Assembly: GCA_965227315.1 (NCBI GenBank)
Contig: OZ245737.1
Location: 1,860,001-1,924,000, forward strand
Direction of reading: 5' to 3'
DNA from: JANQHS01 sp965227315
Lineage (GTDB): Bacteria; Bacteroidota; Bacteroidia; Cytophagales; CCMP332
Length of the DNA stretch: 64,000 nt
Positions 33,562 to 40,304 of this stretch are shown here, one piece after another (within the stretch, counting starts at the first letter, position 1; each line of letters opens with the position of its first letter). A program made the translations under genes and the position numbers. Under the pieces are notes generated by a model, which worked only from the letters and a program-made list of their open reading frames with translations, did not search any database and was not told the DNA's origin.

Positions 33562-33915
33562 CTATTTCTTTTCCTTGATCTTGGCGGCTTTTCCTGCTCT
33601 TCCTCGCAGGTAGTAAATTCTCGCTCTGCGAACCCGGCCCTTTTGGAGGACCTCGATCTTATCGATTGAAGGGCTCATCAAAGGAATGATCCTTTCCACT
33701 CCTATTCCACCGGAGAGTTTCCTGACAGTGAAGGTTTCACCATTGGTACCACGATTCTTTCTTTGGATCACGGTGCCTTTGAACTGCTGAATCCTTTCCT
33801 TGTTTCCTTCCTTAATTCTCATGTGGACGTTGATGGTGTCGCCCGCCTGAAACTGAGGGTATTCTGCGGGTGATTCGCTCACCACAGATTCCACGTATTT
33901 GATCAACTCACTCAT
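33562..33915 (-). CDS. rplS: 50S ribosomal protein L19
   Basis: 117 residues. The L19 core is clear: FQAGDTINVHMRIKEGNKERIQQFKGTVIQRKNRG near 22-56, FTVRKLSGGIGVERIIPLMSPSIDKIEV near 62-90 and the basic C-terminus ARIYYLRGRAGKAAKIKEKK. It sits at the 30S-50S interface. The ATG at 33915 is chosen over a TTG three codons upstream, since MSELIKYVE matches the usual N-terminus. Last gene of the operon, closed by a terminator. Confidence 0.95.
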   Translation of the reverse strand: MSELIKYVESVVSESPAEYPQFQAGDTINVHMRIKEGNKERIQQFKGTVIQRKNRGTNGETFTVRKLSGGIGVERIIPLMSPSIDKIEVLQKGRVRRARIYYLRGRAGKAAKIKEKK

Positions 33916-33976
33916 CGTTCGCAAAAATTGAGGTGCAAAAATAAAAAATAAAGCAATTCATTTCGCCCATAGCCCT

Positions 33977-34648
33977 TTATAAATTTTTGGGCCTTCTTTT
34001 CCGTGTTCTTTCAATGGCTTTTTCCTCCTTCCAGTCATCAATTTTCTTTTGATGACCCGATAACAGGATATCCGGAACTGTCCAGCCCTTGTAATCCGAG
34101 GGGCGGGTATAAACCGGAGGCGCGACAAGTCCATCCTGGAAAGAGTCGGTGAGCGCTGATGTTTCATCACCCAAAACCCCCGGCAGAAGACGAATGACTG
34201 CATCGCTGATCATGGCTGCCGGAAGCTCCCCACCGGAAAGGACAAAATCCCCCATGCTGATTTCCCGATCCACCAAATGTTCTCGAACTCTTTCGTCGAC
34301 ACCCTTATAATGTCCACATAACATAATGATCTGATCTTTGGAAGAGGACAAGCGGTTGGCCATAGGCTGATCGAAGATCTGACCATCGGGGCTTAGAAAA
34401 ATGACTTCGCTCTTTGCTTTCCTTGGGATCTCCTGAATACAGCGATCTATTGGTTCGATCATCAGCACCATTCCTGAGCCTCCCCCGAAGGGATAATCAT
34501 CCACCTGTTTGTGCTTGTTGACACTGTAATCCCGGAGATTATGGACATGTATTTCCGCTAATCCTTTTTCAACCGCCCTTCCGACTATTGATTTGGCGAA
34601 AAAATCGCCAAAGACTTCGGGCACTGCGGAAATAATGTCGATTCTCAA
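33977..34648 (-). CDS. trmD: tRNA (guanine-N1-)-methyltransferase TrmD
   Basis: A 223-residue SPOUT methyltransferase that makes m1G37 in tRNAs to prevent frameshifts. Visible are RIDIISAVPEVF at the N-terminus, the SAM/active-site YPFGGGSGMVLMIEPI near 52-68, LCGHYKGVDERV near 110-121 and SMGDFVLSGGELPA near 130-143, followed by the C-terminal tRNA-binding part. The ATG at 34648 overlaps the rimM stop (ATGA). Genes follow the classic rpsP-rimM-trmD-rplS order. Confidence 0.96.
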   Translation of the reverse strand: MRIDIISAVPEVFGDFFAKSIVGRAVEKGLAEIHVHNLRDYSVNKHKQVDDYPFGGGSGMVLMIEPIDRCIQEIPRKAKSEVIFLSPDGQIFDQPMANRLSSSKDQIIMLCGHYKGVDERVREHLVDREISMGDFVLSGGELPAAMISDAVIRLLPGVLGDETSALTDSFQDGLVAPPVYTRPSDYKGWTVPDILLSGHQKKIDDWKEEKAIERTRKRRPKNL

Positions 34649-35169
34649 GAAAGCAGGGTTTGAATGTAGCCTTCAGGTAATGTCACTTTGATCTTGCCGC
34701 CATCGATATCGATTTCGTTGACGATCTCTTCGGTTAAGGGTAGGAGCAATCGTTTTCCCTGATGGTCGACCTCGATCATTTCCTGTGGAGTTTGATCGAA
34801 AAATGAGATCACACTTCCTATGCTCGCATCGTTTTGATCGATCACTTCCAAGCCTATAAGCTCGTGTAGAAAGTAATCACCATCTTCCAGTTCGGGCAGA
34901 TCTTGAGCGGGGAGGAAAATCCTCTTTCCGATGAGTTCCGAAGCTTTTTCAAGGGAATCATAATCAGCGATCTTGATCATGAATCGGTCCCCTTCCCAGT
35001 TGATCCCTTCAACAAAAAAAGGAACCGGCTGTTCCTGCATCAGCAGAAAAACCGATTCCAATTTCCTGAACTTTTCGGGATGCCTCCCTTCGTACCGCCC
35101 CCTCAACCATCCTTTATGGCCATGGGTGCGGATGAGTTTTCCGAATTCGAAAAAATCTGGATTCGACAT
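34645..35169 (-). CDS. rimM: 16S rRNA processing protein RimM
   Basis: 174 residues. The N-terminal barrel has GKLIRTHGHKGWLRGRYE. The PRC-barrel C-terminal half shows DYFLHELIGLEVIDQNDASIGSVISFFDQTPQEMIEV and the end motif LLPLTEEIVNEIDIDGGKIKVTLPEGYI. RimM assists 30S head assembly around S19. Overlaps trmD by 4 bp and lies 13 bp downstream of rpsP. Confidence 0.94.
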   Translation of the reverse strand: MSNPDFFEFGKLIRTHGHKGWLRGRYEGRHPEKFRKLESVFLLMQEQPVPFFVEGINWEGDRFMIKIADYDSLEKASELIGKRIFLPAQDLPELEDGDYFLHELIGLEVIDQNDASIGSVISFFDQTPQEMIEVDHQGKRLLLPLTEEIVNEIDIDGGKIKVTLPEGYIQTLLS

Positions 35170-35182
35170 CCAGGATCAAAGA

Positions 35183-36025
35183 TTAATCCTCTTTCTTTTC
35201 TTCTTCTGAACCTTCCTTCGCCTCTTCTGCTTCTTCAGCCGGAGCTTCTGCGGTCTCGGCAGGAGTTTCCTTGTCCTCAGCCACCTTCTCCGAAGCGGAT
35301 TCTTCCTCTTTGACCGGAGCCGGAGCCTCTTCTTTCGCCTCCTCAGAGGGTGCTTCTTCCTTGGCTTCTTCTGCCGGGGCCTCTTCTTTGACTTCCTCGG
35401 CTGGCTCTTCTTCCTTCACTTCTTCCGCGGGAGCCTCCTCCTTGCTCTCTTCGGCAGGAGTTTCCTCGGTTGCCGGAGACTGATCTTCTACCTCTTCCGT
35501 CATCTCGGCTACGCCTTCCGGATCTTCTTCCACCTCTTTTACTTCTTCTGCAAGTGCTTTTTCAGCTTCGGCCTTTTTCTTTAACAGAGCCTCAGCTCTT
35601 TCATCGCTAACCTTCTTCTCTGCCGCCAGTCTTTCCTTCTTCTTCTTATCTTTTTCATCAGCAAGCCTATCGCTTTTCGCCTGGATTGCTGCCTCTTTTT
35701 CCTTCTTCCAATCCTCAAACTTCTTATCCGCCTCTTCCTGGGTGATAGCTCCCTTATTCACTCCTACCTGAAGGTGCTTGCGGTACATTACACCCCTGTA
35801 GCTCAACATAGCTCTGACGGTGTCGGTTGGAATCGCGCCATCCATCAGCCATTTCAGTGCTTTGTCTTCTTCTAAATTAATTGATGCGGGATCAGTGTTG
35901 GGATTGTAGGTGCCGATCTTTTCGATAAATCTTCCGTCCCTGGGTGAACGTCCGTCGGCGATAACAACGTCGAAGATGGCAAGTTTCTTTCTTCCACGTC
36001 TTTTGAGTCTAATTTTAACAGCCAT
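35183..36025 (-). CDS. rpsP: 30S ribosomal protein S16 with very long acidic C-terminal extension
   Basis: A 280-residue S16. Residues 1-80 are the normal ribosomal core (MAVKIRLKRRGRKKLAIFD, ADGRSPRDGRFIEKIGTYNP, LKWLMDGAIPTDTVRAML). Residues about 80-150 form a Lys/Glu/Ala helical segment as in other Bacteroidota S16. Residues about 150-280 are a low-complexity Ala/Glu/Pro/Lys tail with decapeptide repeats (EEAPAEEVKE type). Bacterial S16 is typically about 80-100 aa, and Bacteroidota versions run to roughly 180 aa, so this tail is unusually long. The ATG at 36025 is chosen over an upstream in-frame ATG at 36106 because the S16 N-terminus begins there. First gene of its operon. Confidence 0.95.
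   Translation of the reverse strand: MAVKIRLKRRGRKKLAIFDVVIADGRSPRDGRFIEKIGTYNPNTDPASINLEEDKALKWLMDGAIPTDTVRAMLSYRGVMYRKHLQVGVNKGAITQEEADKKFEDWKKEKEAAIQAKSDRLADEKDKKKKERLAAEKKVSDERAEALLKKKAEAEKALAEEVKEVEEDPEGVAEMTEEVEDQSPATEETPAEESKEEAPAEEVKEEEPAEEVKEEAPAEEAKEEAPSEEAKEEAPAPVKEEESASEKVAEDKETPAETAEAPAEEAEEAKEGSEEEKKED
35315..35467 (-). repeat. About five tandem 30-bp repeats in the S16 acidic tail
   Basis: Imperfect 30-bp units coding for EE(A/E)P(A/S)EE(V/A)KE, residues about 187-237 of S16. The + strand shows a recurring cttcttc/ctcttc pattern. Repeat number is likely to vary between strains. Confidence 0.8.
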
Positions 36026-36123
36026 TGTTATTGTTTTAACATGATTGCGGAACCCGTCCGCTAAAAATTGGGCTGCAAATTTGAGTTTTTTTTTGATCAG
36101 GGCCAAACCCGCCCCAAATCTTT

Positions 36124-37179
36124 TTACCTGGGGTACTGCTCTTTTAGGCTTAACACTTTCTTCCCTGCCTGGATGACTTGCATTCTGAAATTCTCATCCG
36201 CCTTCATTTTGGATACGACCTTCTCGTATGTGAGCTGAGGATTCCTTGGCATGAGTATCATATGAACCCCAGCTTCGAGAGAGGTGATTTCCGGGTCGTT
36301 CACCTGTCTGATCGCTCCCATGTTCATGGCATCCGTAACGATCAGGCCTTCAAAGCCCAATGAATCCACCAGCAGATCCTGTATGATTCGTTTTGAGCAG
36401 GAGGAAGGAAGGGAATCAGTAGAGTAGGGGTTATCAAAAACGGCTATATGGCCGATCATGACGGATGCAACTCCGGAGTCGATGAGAGTCTTGAACGGCG
36501 CAAGTTCTTTGAATTCCCCCTGAATATAAGCCAGCCCTTCATGGGTATCGCCACTGATCGTGCCATGACCCGGGAAATGCTTGGCTGTGGCCGCAATTCC
36601 TTCTCTTTGGGATTCCCTGGTAAATGCCCATGCCAGGGATGCCACTTCATCCGCTGAGCCCTGATAGCTCCGGTCCCCTATAGCTTCATTGCCTCCGGAT
36701 AAATCACATACCGGCGCAAAATTCCATCGCATACCCATGGAGAAAAGGTCTTCTGAAATCGAAATCGCCACAGCCCCAGAGCTCTTTTCGTCTTCTATAA
36801 ACCTGTTGTACGGAGTTGGGCTAACACCTTCGATTTTTTTGGAGAACATTCCAGGCTCCGCATCAGTGGCATAGATGAGTTGGGGCAAGCCTTTGGATGC
36901 TGCGATAGAATCAAAATACTTTTCTGCTTCCAAGATCTCGACCCTATTGGACTTGAGAAAAATCACTCCCCCGATCATTCCCCTGGAGATCAGGCTAGCT
37001 ATTTCTCTGTTGGATCTTCCCAGCTTTCCCCCCGAGACCATAATCGTCTGAGCTGCGATGACTGAATCAGGAAATTCAATTTTTTCCTCCCTTTTTTGTC
37101 CGGCTTTTTGTTCTTTTGAATTTGCACAAGAGAAAAGGGGGGTCAAAAAAACGAGTAAAAGAAATTTTGCTTTTGTCAA
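36124..37179 (-). CDS. Glycoside hydrolase family 3 lipoprotein (beta-N-acetylhexosaminidase, NagZ-like)
   Basis: A 351-residue GH3 N-terminal-domain protein with a lipobox (LTPLFSC, Cys near 18). It shows FAPVCDLSGGNEAIGDRSYQG, the family motif KHFPGHGTISGDTHEGL near residues 201-217 (catalytic His on the mobile loop) and LIVTDAMNMGAI with the likely nucleophile Asp. This layout is that of NagZ, which removes N-acetylglucosamine from muropeptides; a lipid-anchored copy would act in the periplasm. The start is a TTG at 37179, since no ATG lies before the signal peptide. It is divergent from the HYC_CC_PP gene. Confidence 0.85.
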   Translation of the reverse strand: MTKAKFLLLVFLTPLFSCANSKEQKAGQKREEKIEFPDSVIAAQTIMVSGGKLGRSNREIASLISRGMIGGVIFLKSNRVEILEAEKYFDSIAASKGLPQLIYATDAEPGMFSKKIEGVSPTPYNRFIEDEKSSGAVAISISEDLFSMGMRWNFAPVCDLSGGNEAIGDRSYQGSADEVASLAWAFTRESQREGIAATAKHFPGHGTISGDTHEGLAYIQGEFKELAPFKTLIDSGVASVMIGHIAVFDNPYSTDSLPSSCSKRIIQDLLVDSLGFEGLIVTDAMNMGAIRQVNDPEITSLEAGVHMILMPRNPQLTYEKVVSKMKADENFRMQVIQAGKKVLSLKEQYPR

Positions 37180-37214
37180 AACCTGAGGTCTTCCTTTCCG
37201 TATAGTTTAAAGCG

Positions 37215-37637
37215 TTGAAGATATTAAAATCCATATTAAGCTTTCTCCTGATCGTCTTAATGCTGAATGCGACCACTTCCTGGGCATTCGCCAAGCATTA
37301 TTGTACGATATCCGGAGTGAGCAAGGTTAAATTTATCGACAACACAAACTGCTGCACCGCGATGCCGGTCAATATTGCGGACCATCGTTGTACAATGGAT
37401 TTTGCCCCACCGGAGTGCTGCGAGATCGAAATGATCCAGCATATTGGCGAGAATCAGGTTTTGAAAACGAGTAGCAGGGAAATGCGGGAGTCACTTGCGG
37501 TCAATAATGATATGATCGAAAAAGTGAAACTCTTTGAAGTACTTCCCCCCGTTACCTATACTCCCCCGCCCAAGACCGATCTCATATTTGAACATACATC
37601 TCCGCGCTTAGCTTATCTACAGGTATACAGACTTTGA
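37215..37637 (+). CDS. HYC_CC_PP family exported protein
   Basis: A 140-residue protein from a TTG at 37215: a signal peptide (MKILKSILSFLLIVLMLNATTSWAFA), then KHYC (His28, Cys30), NCC (Cys46-47), further C-rich ECCEIEM and a C-terminal TPPPKTD. These three motifs name the HYC_CC_PP family, found next to TonB receptors in Bacteroidota. The clustered cysteines and histidine suggest metal binding. Here it is directly upstream of a TonB receptor and a CxxC metal-binding protein, so it is probably part of a metal (perhaps copper) uptake or handling unit; that is inference. Confidence 0.83.
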   Translation: MKILKSILSFLLIVLMLNATTSWAFAKHYCTISGVSKVKFIDNTNCCTAMPVNIADHRCTMDFAPPECCEIEMIQHIGENQVLKTSSREMRESLAVNNDMIEKVKLFEVLPPVTYTPPPKTDLIFEHTSPRLAYLQVYRL

Positions 37638-37640
37638 AAC

Positions 37641-37663
37641 AAGGCTTCTTTCGTAGCCTTTTT
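37641..37663 (+). terminator. Short hairpin with T-run, possible attenuator
   Basis: AAGGCT (37641-37646) and AGCCTT (37655-37660) form a 6-bp stem with loop TCTTTCGT, followed by Ts at 37659-37663. It lies between the HYC_CC_PP stop and the TonB receptor. It may limit read-through into the receptor gene or be chance. Confidence 0.45.
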
Positions 37664-37685
37664 CGGTTTTCTGTAATGTCTGTTC

Positions 37686-39896
37686 ATGATAAGATTCTCA
37701 ATTCTTAGTTTTTTTTGTTTTCTGTTTTTTGCTCCCTTGGGTCTGTTTTCTCAGGATCAGATCAAGGGAAGGGTGGTTTATAAGGACCAAAGCGGTATGG
37801 AAGTCCCGCTGCCCGGTGCCAATGTTTATTGGTCGGACCTGAGCGCCACTACTACCACTGATGATCAGGGCTTCTTTTTTCTGAATAGAAAAAAAGAGGG
37901 AAGCCTGGTGGCCTCATTTGTCGGCTATGTAAACGACACCCTGCAGGAAAGGGGTCGGAAGCATTTTCATTTTGTCTTAAAGAGTTCAGAAGATGTACTT
38001 GAGGAGGTGGAGGTAAAATCCAGTTCCACTTTCATTTCAAAGGTGGAGCCGACCCATACCGAATACATCAGTTCCCGGGAATTGACCAAGGCACCTTGTT
38101 GTAACCTTTCGGAGAGTTTTGAAACCAATGCTTCAGTGGATGTTTCAACGACTGATGCGGTCACGGGAACCAAGCAGATCCAGATGCTGGGTTTATCCGG
38201 GAAATATGCCCCCCTGGTTCGGGAAAACATTCCCGTTTTCAACAGCTTACTGATCAATCATGGGCTTCATCTTGTCCCGGGAACCAGTGTGTCGAGCATC
38301 GCCATCAGCAAAGGACCCGCCTCAGTCATCAACGGATATCACTCCATGACCGGAATGATCAACTATCAGCTGTTGCAACCAAACAAGGGGGATAAGCTCA
38401 TGCTCAATCTTTTTGGCTCAAGCATTGGCAGACTGGAGTTCAATGGAAATTTGGGCAATGTGAAACTTCCAAATGACTCTTCATATTTCAATGCCATGGT
38501 GCATTACAGCGAGATATTTCATGAAAGAGATGTCAACAACGACGGGTTTAGGGACTATCCGAAATCCCAGCGGGGAAGCTTCATGGGTAGATGGAAAAAG
38601 TTTGGAAAAAAATACAACACTCAGTTAGGAGTTATTCTCGCCCAGGAAAATGCTGAAGGAGGTGAAATGGGATTCACAAGAGAACAAGCAGAAACCCTGT
38701 ATGGAGCTGTTGCTAAGGTGAAGAACTTTGAAATATTCGGTTCAACCGGATTTCTGTTTCCAAAAAGCCCACACCGGGGTATCGGAACACTCTACTCTTA
38801 TTCGAGATCTGAGATCGACAGTGAATATGGACCGAAAAGTTATTCGGGCAGTTCGGACGAGATAAGGCTTAACCTGCTTTACCAAACCCAGATCGCTAAT
38901 AAGAACCATACAATATTGACATCAGGGTCGTTTTATGGAAACCGCCAGGAGGAAAACTATAATGATTCGATTTTTTCAAGGGAAGAAGTGGTTCCGGGAG
39001 TTTCGGGAGAATATACTTTTTCCGGAATCAATCGCTTAAGCATTGTGTTGGGAGCGCGGCTGGATCATCACAACATTGTGGGCACCAAGGGTGTGGGAAG
39101 GCTGCATGTCAAGTATGATCCCGATGAAAAGTCTGTCTTCAGGCTCACATTTGGAAACGGCTGGAGGGTCCCCTCTATCTATGCAGAGAACATAAAGATG
39201 TACCCTTCATCCCGTGTGATCAAGCAGCTTTCGGACCCGGCAGAGGAAGAGGCCATCTCGCTTGGATTAACCTATACGAGGGACATCAAGACCAATTTCG
39301 GTCAATACAATCTTGGGTTGGACTTTTTCAGAACCGAATTCACCAAACAGATCCTGGTGGACTATGATCAGGATTACCAAAGTGTTTATCTCTACAACCT
39401 CAACGGAGAATCCTATAGCAATTCGTTTCAGGCTCAGTTTGGGGGTAGTCCCGTGGCGGGCTTCAATTTTACCGTGGCCTATAAATGGTATGACGTGAAG
39501 ATGAAAATGGCAGAAGGCCTTATGCGTGCCCCTTTTGTGCCAGAGCACCGCGGATTTCTGCAGGCGAGTTATGCCACAGCCTTTGATCGCTGGGTATTCG
39601 ACTATACCCTGAACTGGTTTGGCAAAAAAAGAATCCCCGGTGGTTCCGGAAGGCCGGATCAATATGCGGTGAGAGAATTCTCACCGGATTTTTTCACCAT
39701 GAATTTTCAGATCACAAAGAAATTAAGGTGGGTAGAGCTCTACGGTGGTATTGAAAATCTTGCTGATGTTCGGCAAGAGGACCCGATCGTAGACCCACAA
39801 AATCCATTTGGTCCTAATTTTGATGCAGGATTGGCCTGGGGACCTACGGTAGGAAGAGTTTTTTATTTGGGAGTTAGATATAAATTATTGAAATGA
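37686..39896 (+). CDS. TonB-dependent outer-membrane receptor
   Basis: A 736-residue receptor: signal peptide (MIRFSILSFFCFLFFAPLGLFSQ), a carboxypeptidase-like regulatory domain (residues 24-105), a plug domain with a Cys pair in KAPCCNLSESFE near 138-149 and ISKGPASVINGYHSMTGMINYQ, then the beta barrel ending YLGVRYKLLK. The plug and adjacent genes (HYC_CC_PP and a CxxC protein) suggest a metal ion or metal-chelate as substrate. The ATG at 37686 is clear. Its stop overlaps the next gene (ATGA), so all three are transcribed together. Confidence 0.9.
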   Translation: MIRFSILSFFCFLFFAPLGLFSQDQIKGRVVYKDQSGMEVPLPGANVYWSDLSATTTTDDQGFFFLNRKKEGSLVASFVGYVNDTLQERGRKHFHFVLKSSEDVLEEVEVKSSSTFISKVEPTHTEYISSRELTKAPCCNLSESFETNASVDVSTTDAVTGTKQIQMLGLSGKYAPLVRENIPVFNSLLINHGLHLVPGTSVSSIAISKGPASVINGYHSMTGMINYQLLQPNKGDKLMLNLFGSSIGRLEFNGNLGNVKLPNDSSYFNAMVHYSEIFHERDVNNDGFRDYPKSQRGSFMGRWKKFGKKYNTQLGVILAQENAEGGEMGFTREQAETLYGAVAKVKNFEIFGSTGFLFPKSPHRGIGTLYSYSRSEIDSEYGPKSYSGSSDEIRLNLLYQTQIANKNHTILTSGSFYGNRQEENYNDSIFSREEVVPGVSGEYTFSGINRLSIVLGARLDHHNIVGTKGVGRLHVKYDPDEKSVFRLTFGNGWRVPSIYAENIKMYPSSRVIKQLSDPAEEEAISLGLTYTRDIKTNFGQYNLGLDFFRTEFTKQILVDYDQDYQSVYLYNLNGESYSNSFQAQFGGSPVAGFNFTVAYKWYDVKMKMAEGLMRAPFVPEHRGFLQASYATAFDRWVFDYTLNWFGKKRIPGGSGRPDQYAVREFSPDFFTMNFQITKKLRWVELYGGIENLADVRQEDPIVDPQNPFGPNFDAGLAWGPTVGRVFYLGVRYKLLK

Positions 39897-40231
39897 GAAG
39901 CTTAATTGTATTCACCATCCTTTTAGCGGTCAACCTTTCGGCGATGAGTTATCCGCCGGTGACTGAGATGACCATTAAGACCAGTGCGAAATGTGCTGAG
40001 TGCTACGACAACATCCAGAGGGAGTTCACCTACGCCAAAGGTGTTAAATCCTTTGCCATTGATTACGAGACCGGTGATCTGACGGTAAAATATAACCCTG
40101 GAAAAACCGATCCTGATAAGATCAGAAAGGCCATTTCCAAAGCCGGTTATGATGCTGATGATGTTCCGGCAGACCCCAAGGCATATGACAAATTGGATGA
40201 TTGTTGTAAGAAGGGTGCCGCTGGGCACTAG
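39893..40231 (+). CDS. Heavy-metal-associated (HMA) domain protein, exported
   Basis: A 112-residue protein with a signal peptide (MRSLIVFTILLAVNLSAMS) and an HMA-like ferredoxin fold containing CAEC (Cys34, Cys37) for a soft metal such as copper, then KSFAIDYETGDLTVKYNPGKTDPDKIRKAISKAGYDAD, the standard HMA pattern. A CC pair near the C-terminus (DDCCKKGAAGH) may add ligands. Its start overlaps the TonB receptor stop, indicating that a periplasmic metal carrier works with that receptor. Confidence 0.87.
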   Translation: MRSLIVFTILLAVNLSAMSYPPVTEMTIKTSAKCAECYDNIQREFTYAKGVKSFAIDYETGDLTVKYNPGKTDPDKIRKAISKAGYDADDVPADPKAYDKLDDCCKKGAAGH

Positions 40232-40292
40232 GATTCTTACCACTTAAATAATTTGCATTTGCCTCACAACAGAGGATTCGAACCTTTGTTTG

Positions 40293-40301
40293 AAAGGAGG
40301 T
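40293..40301 (+). promoter_or_regulatory. Perfect Shine-Dalgarno sequence upstream of the FtsX-type permease
   Basis: AAAGGAGGT, three bases before the ATG at 40305, pairs fully with the anti-SD core ACCUCC. Most genes here lack anything comparable, so it decides the start against the TTG at 40290 and hints at different translational control or an acquired gene. Confidence 0.7.
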
Positions 40302-40304
40302 CTC

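Noticed and set aside
35271..35483. Plus-strand Ser/Ala-rich frame
   Set aside because: It is the antisense of the S16 acidic repeats.
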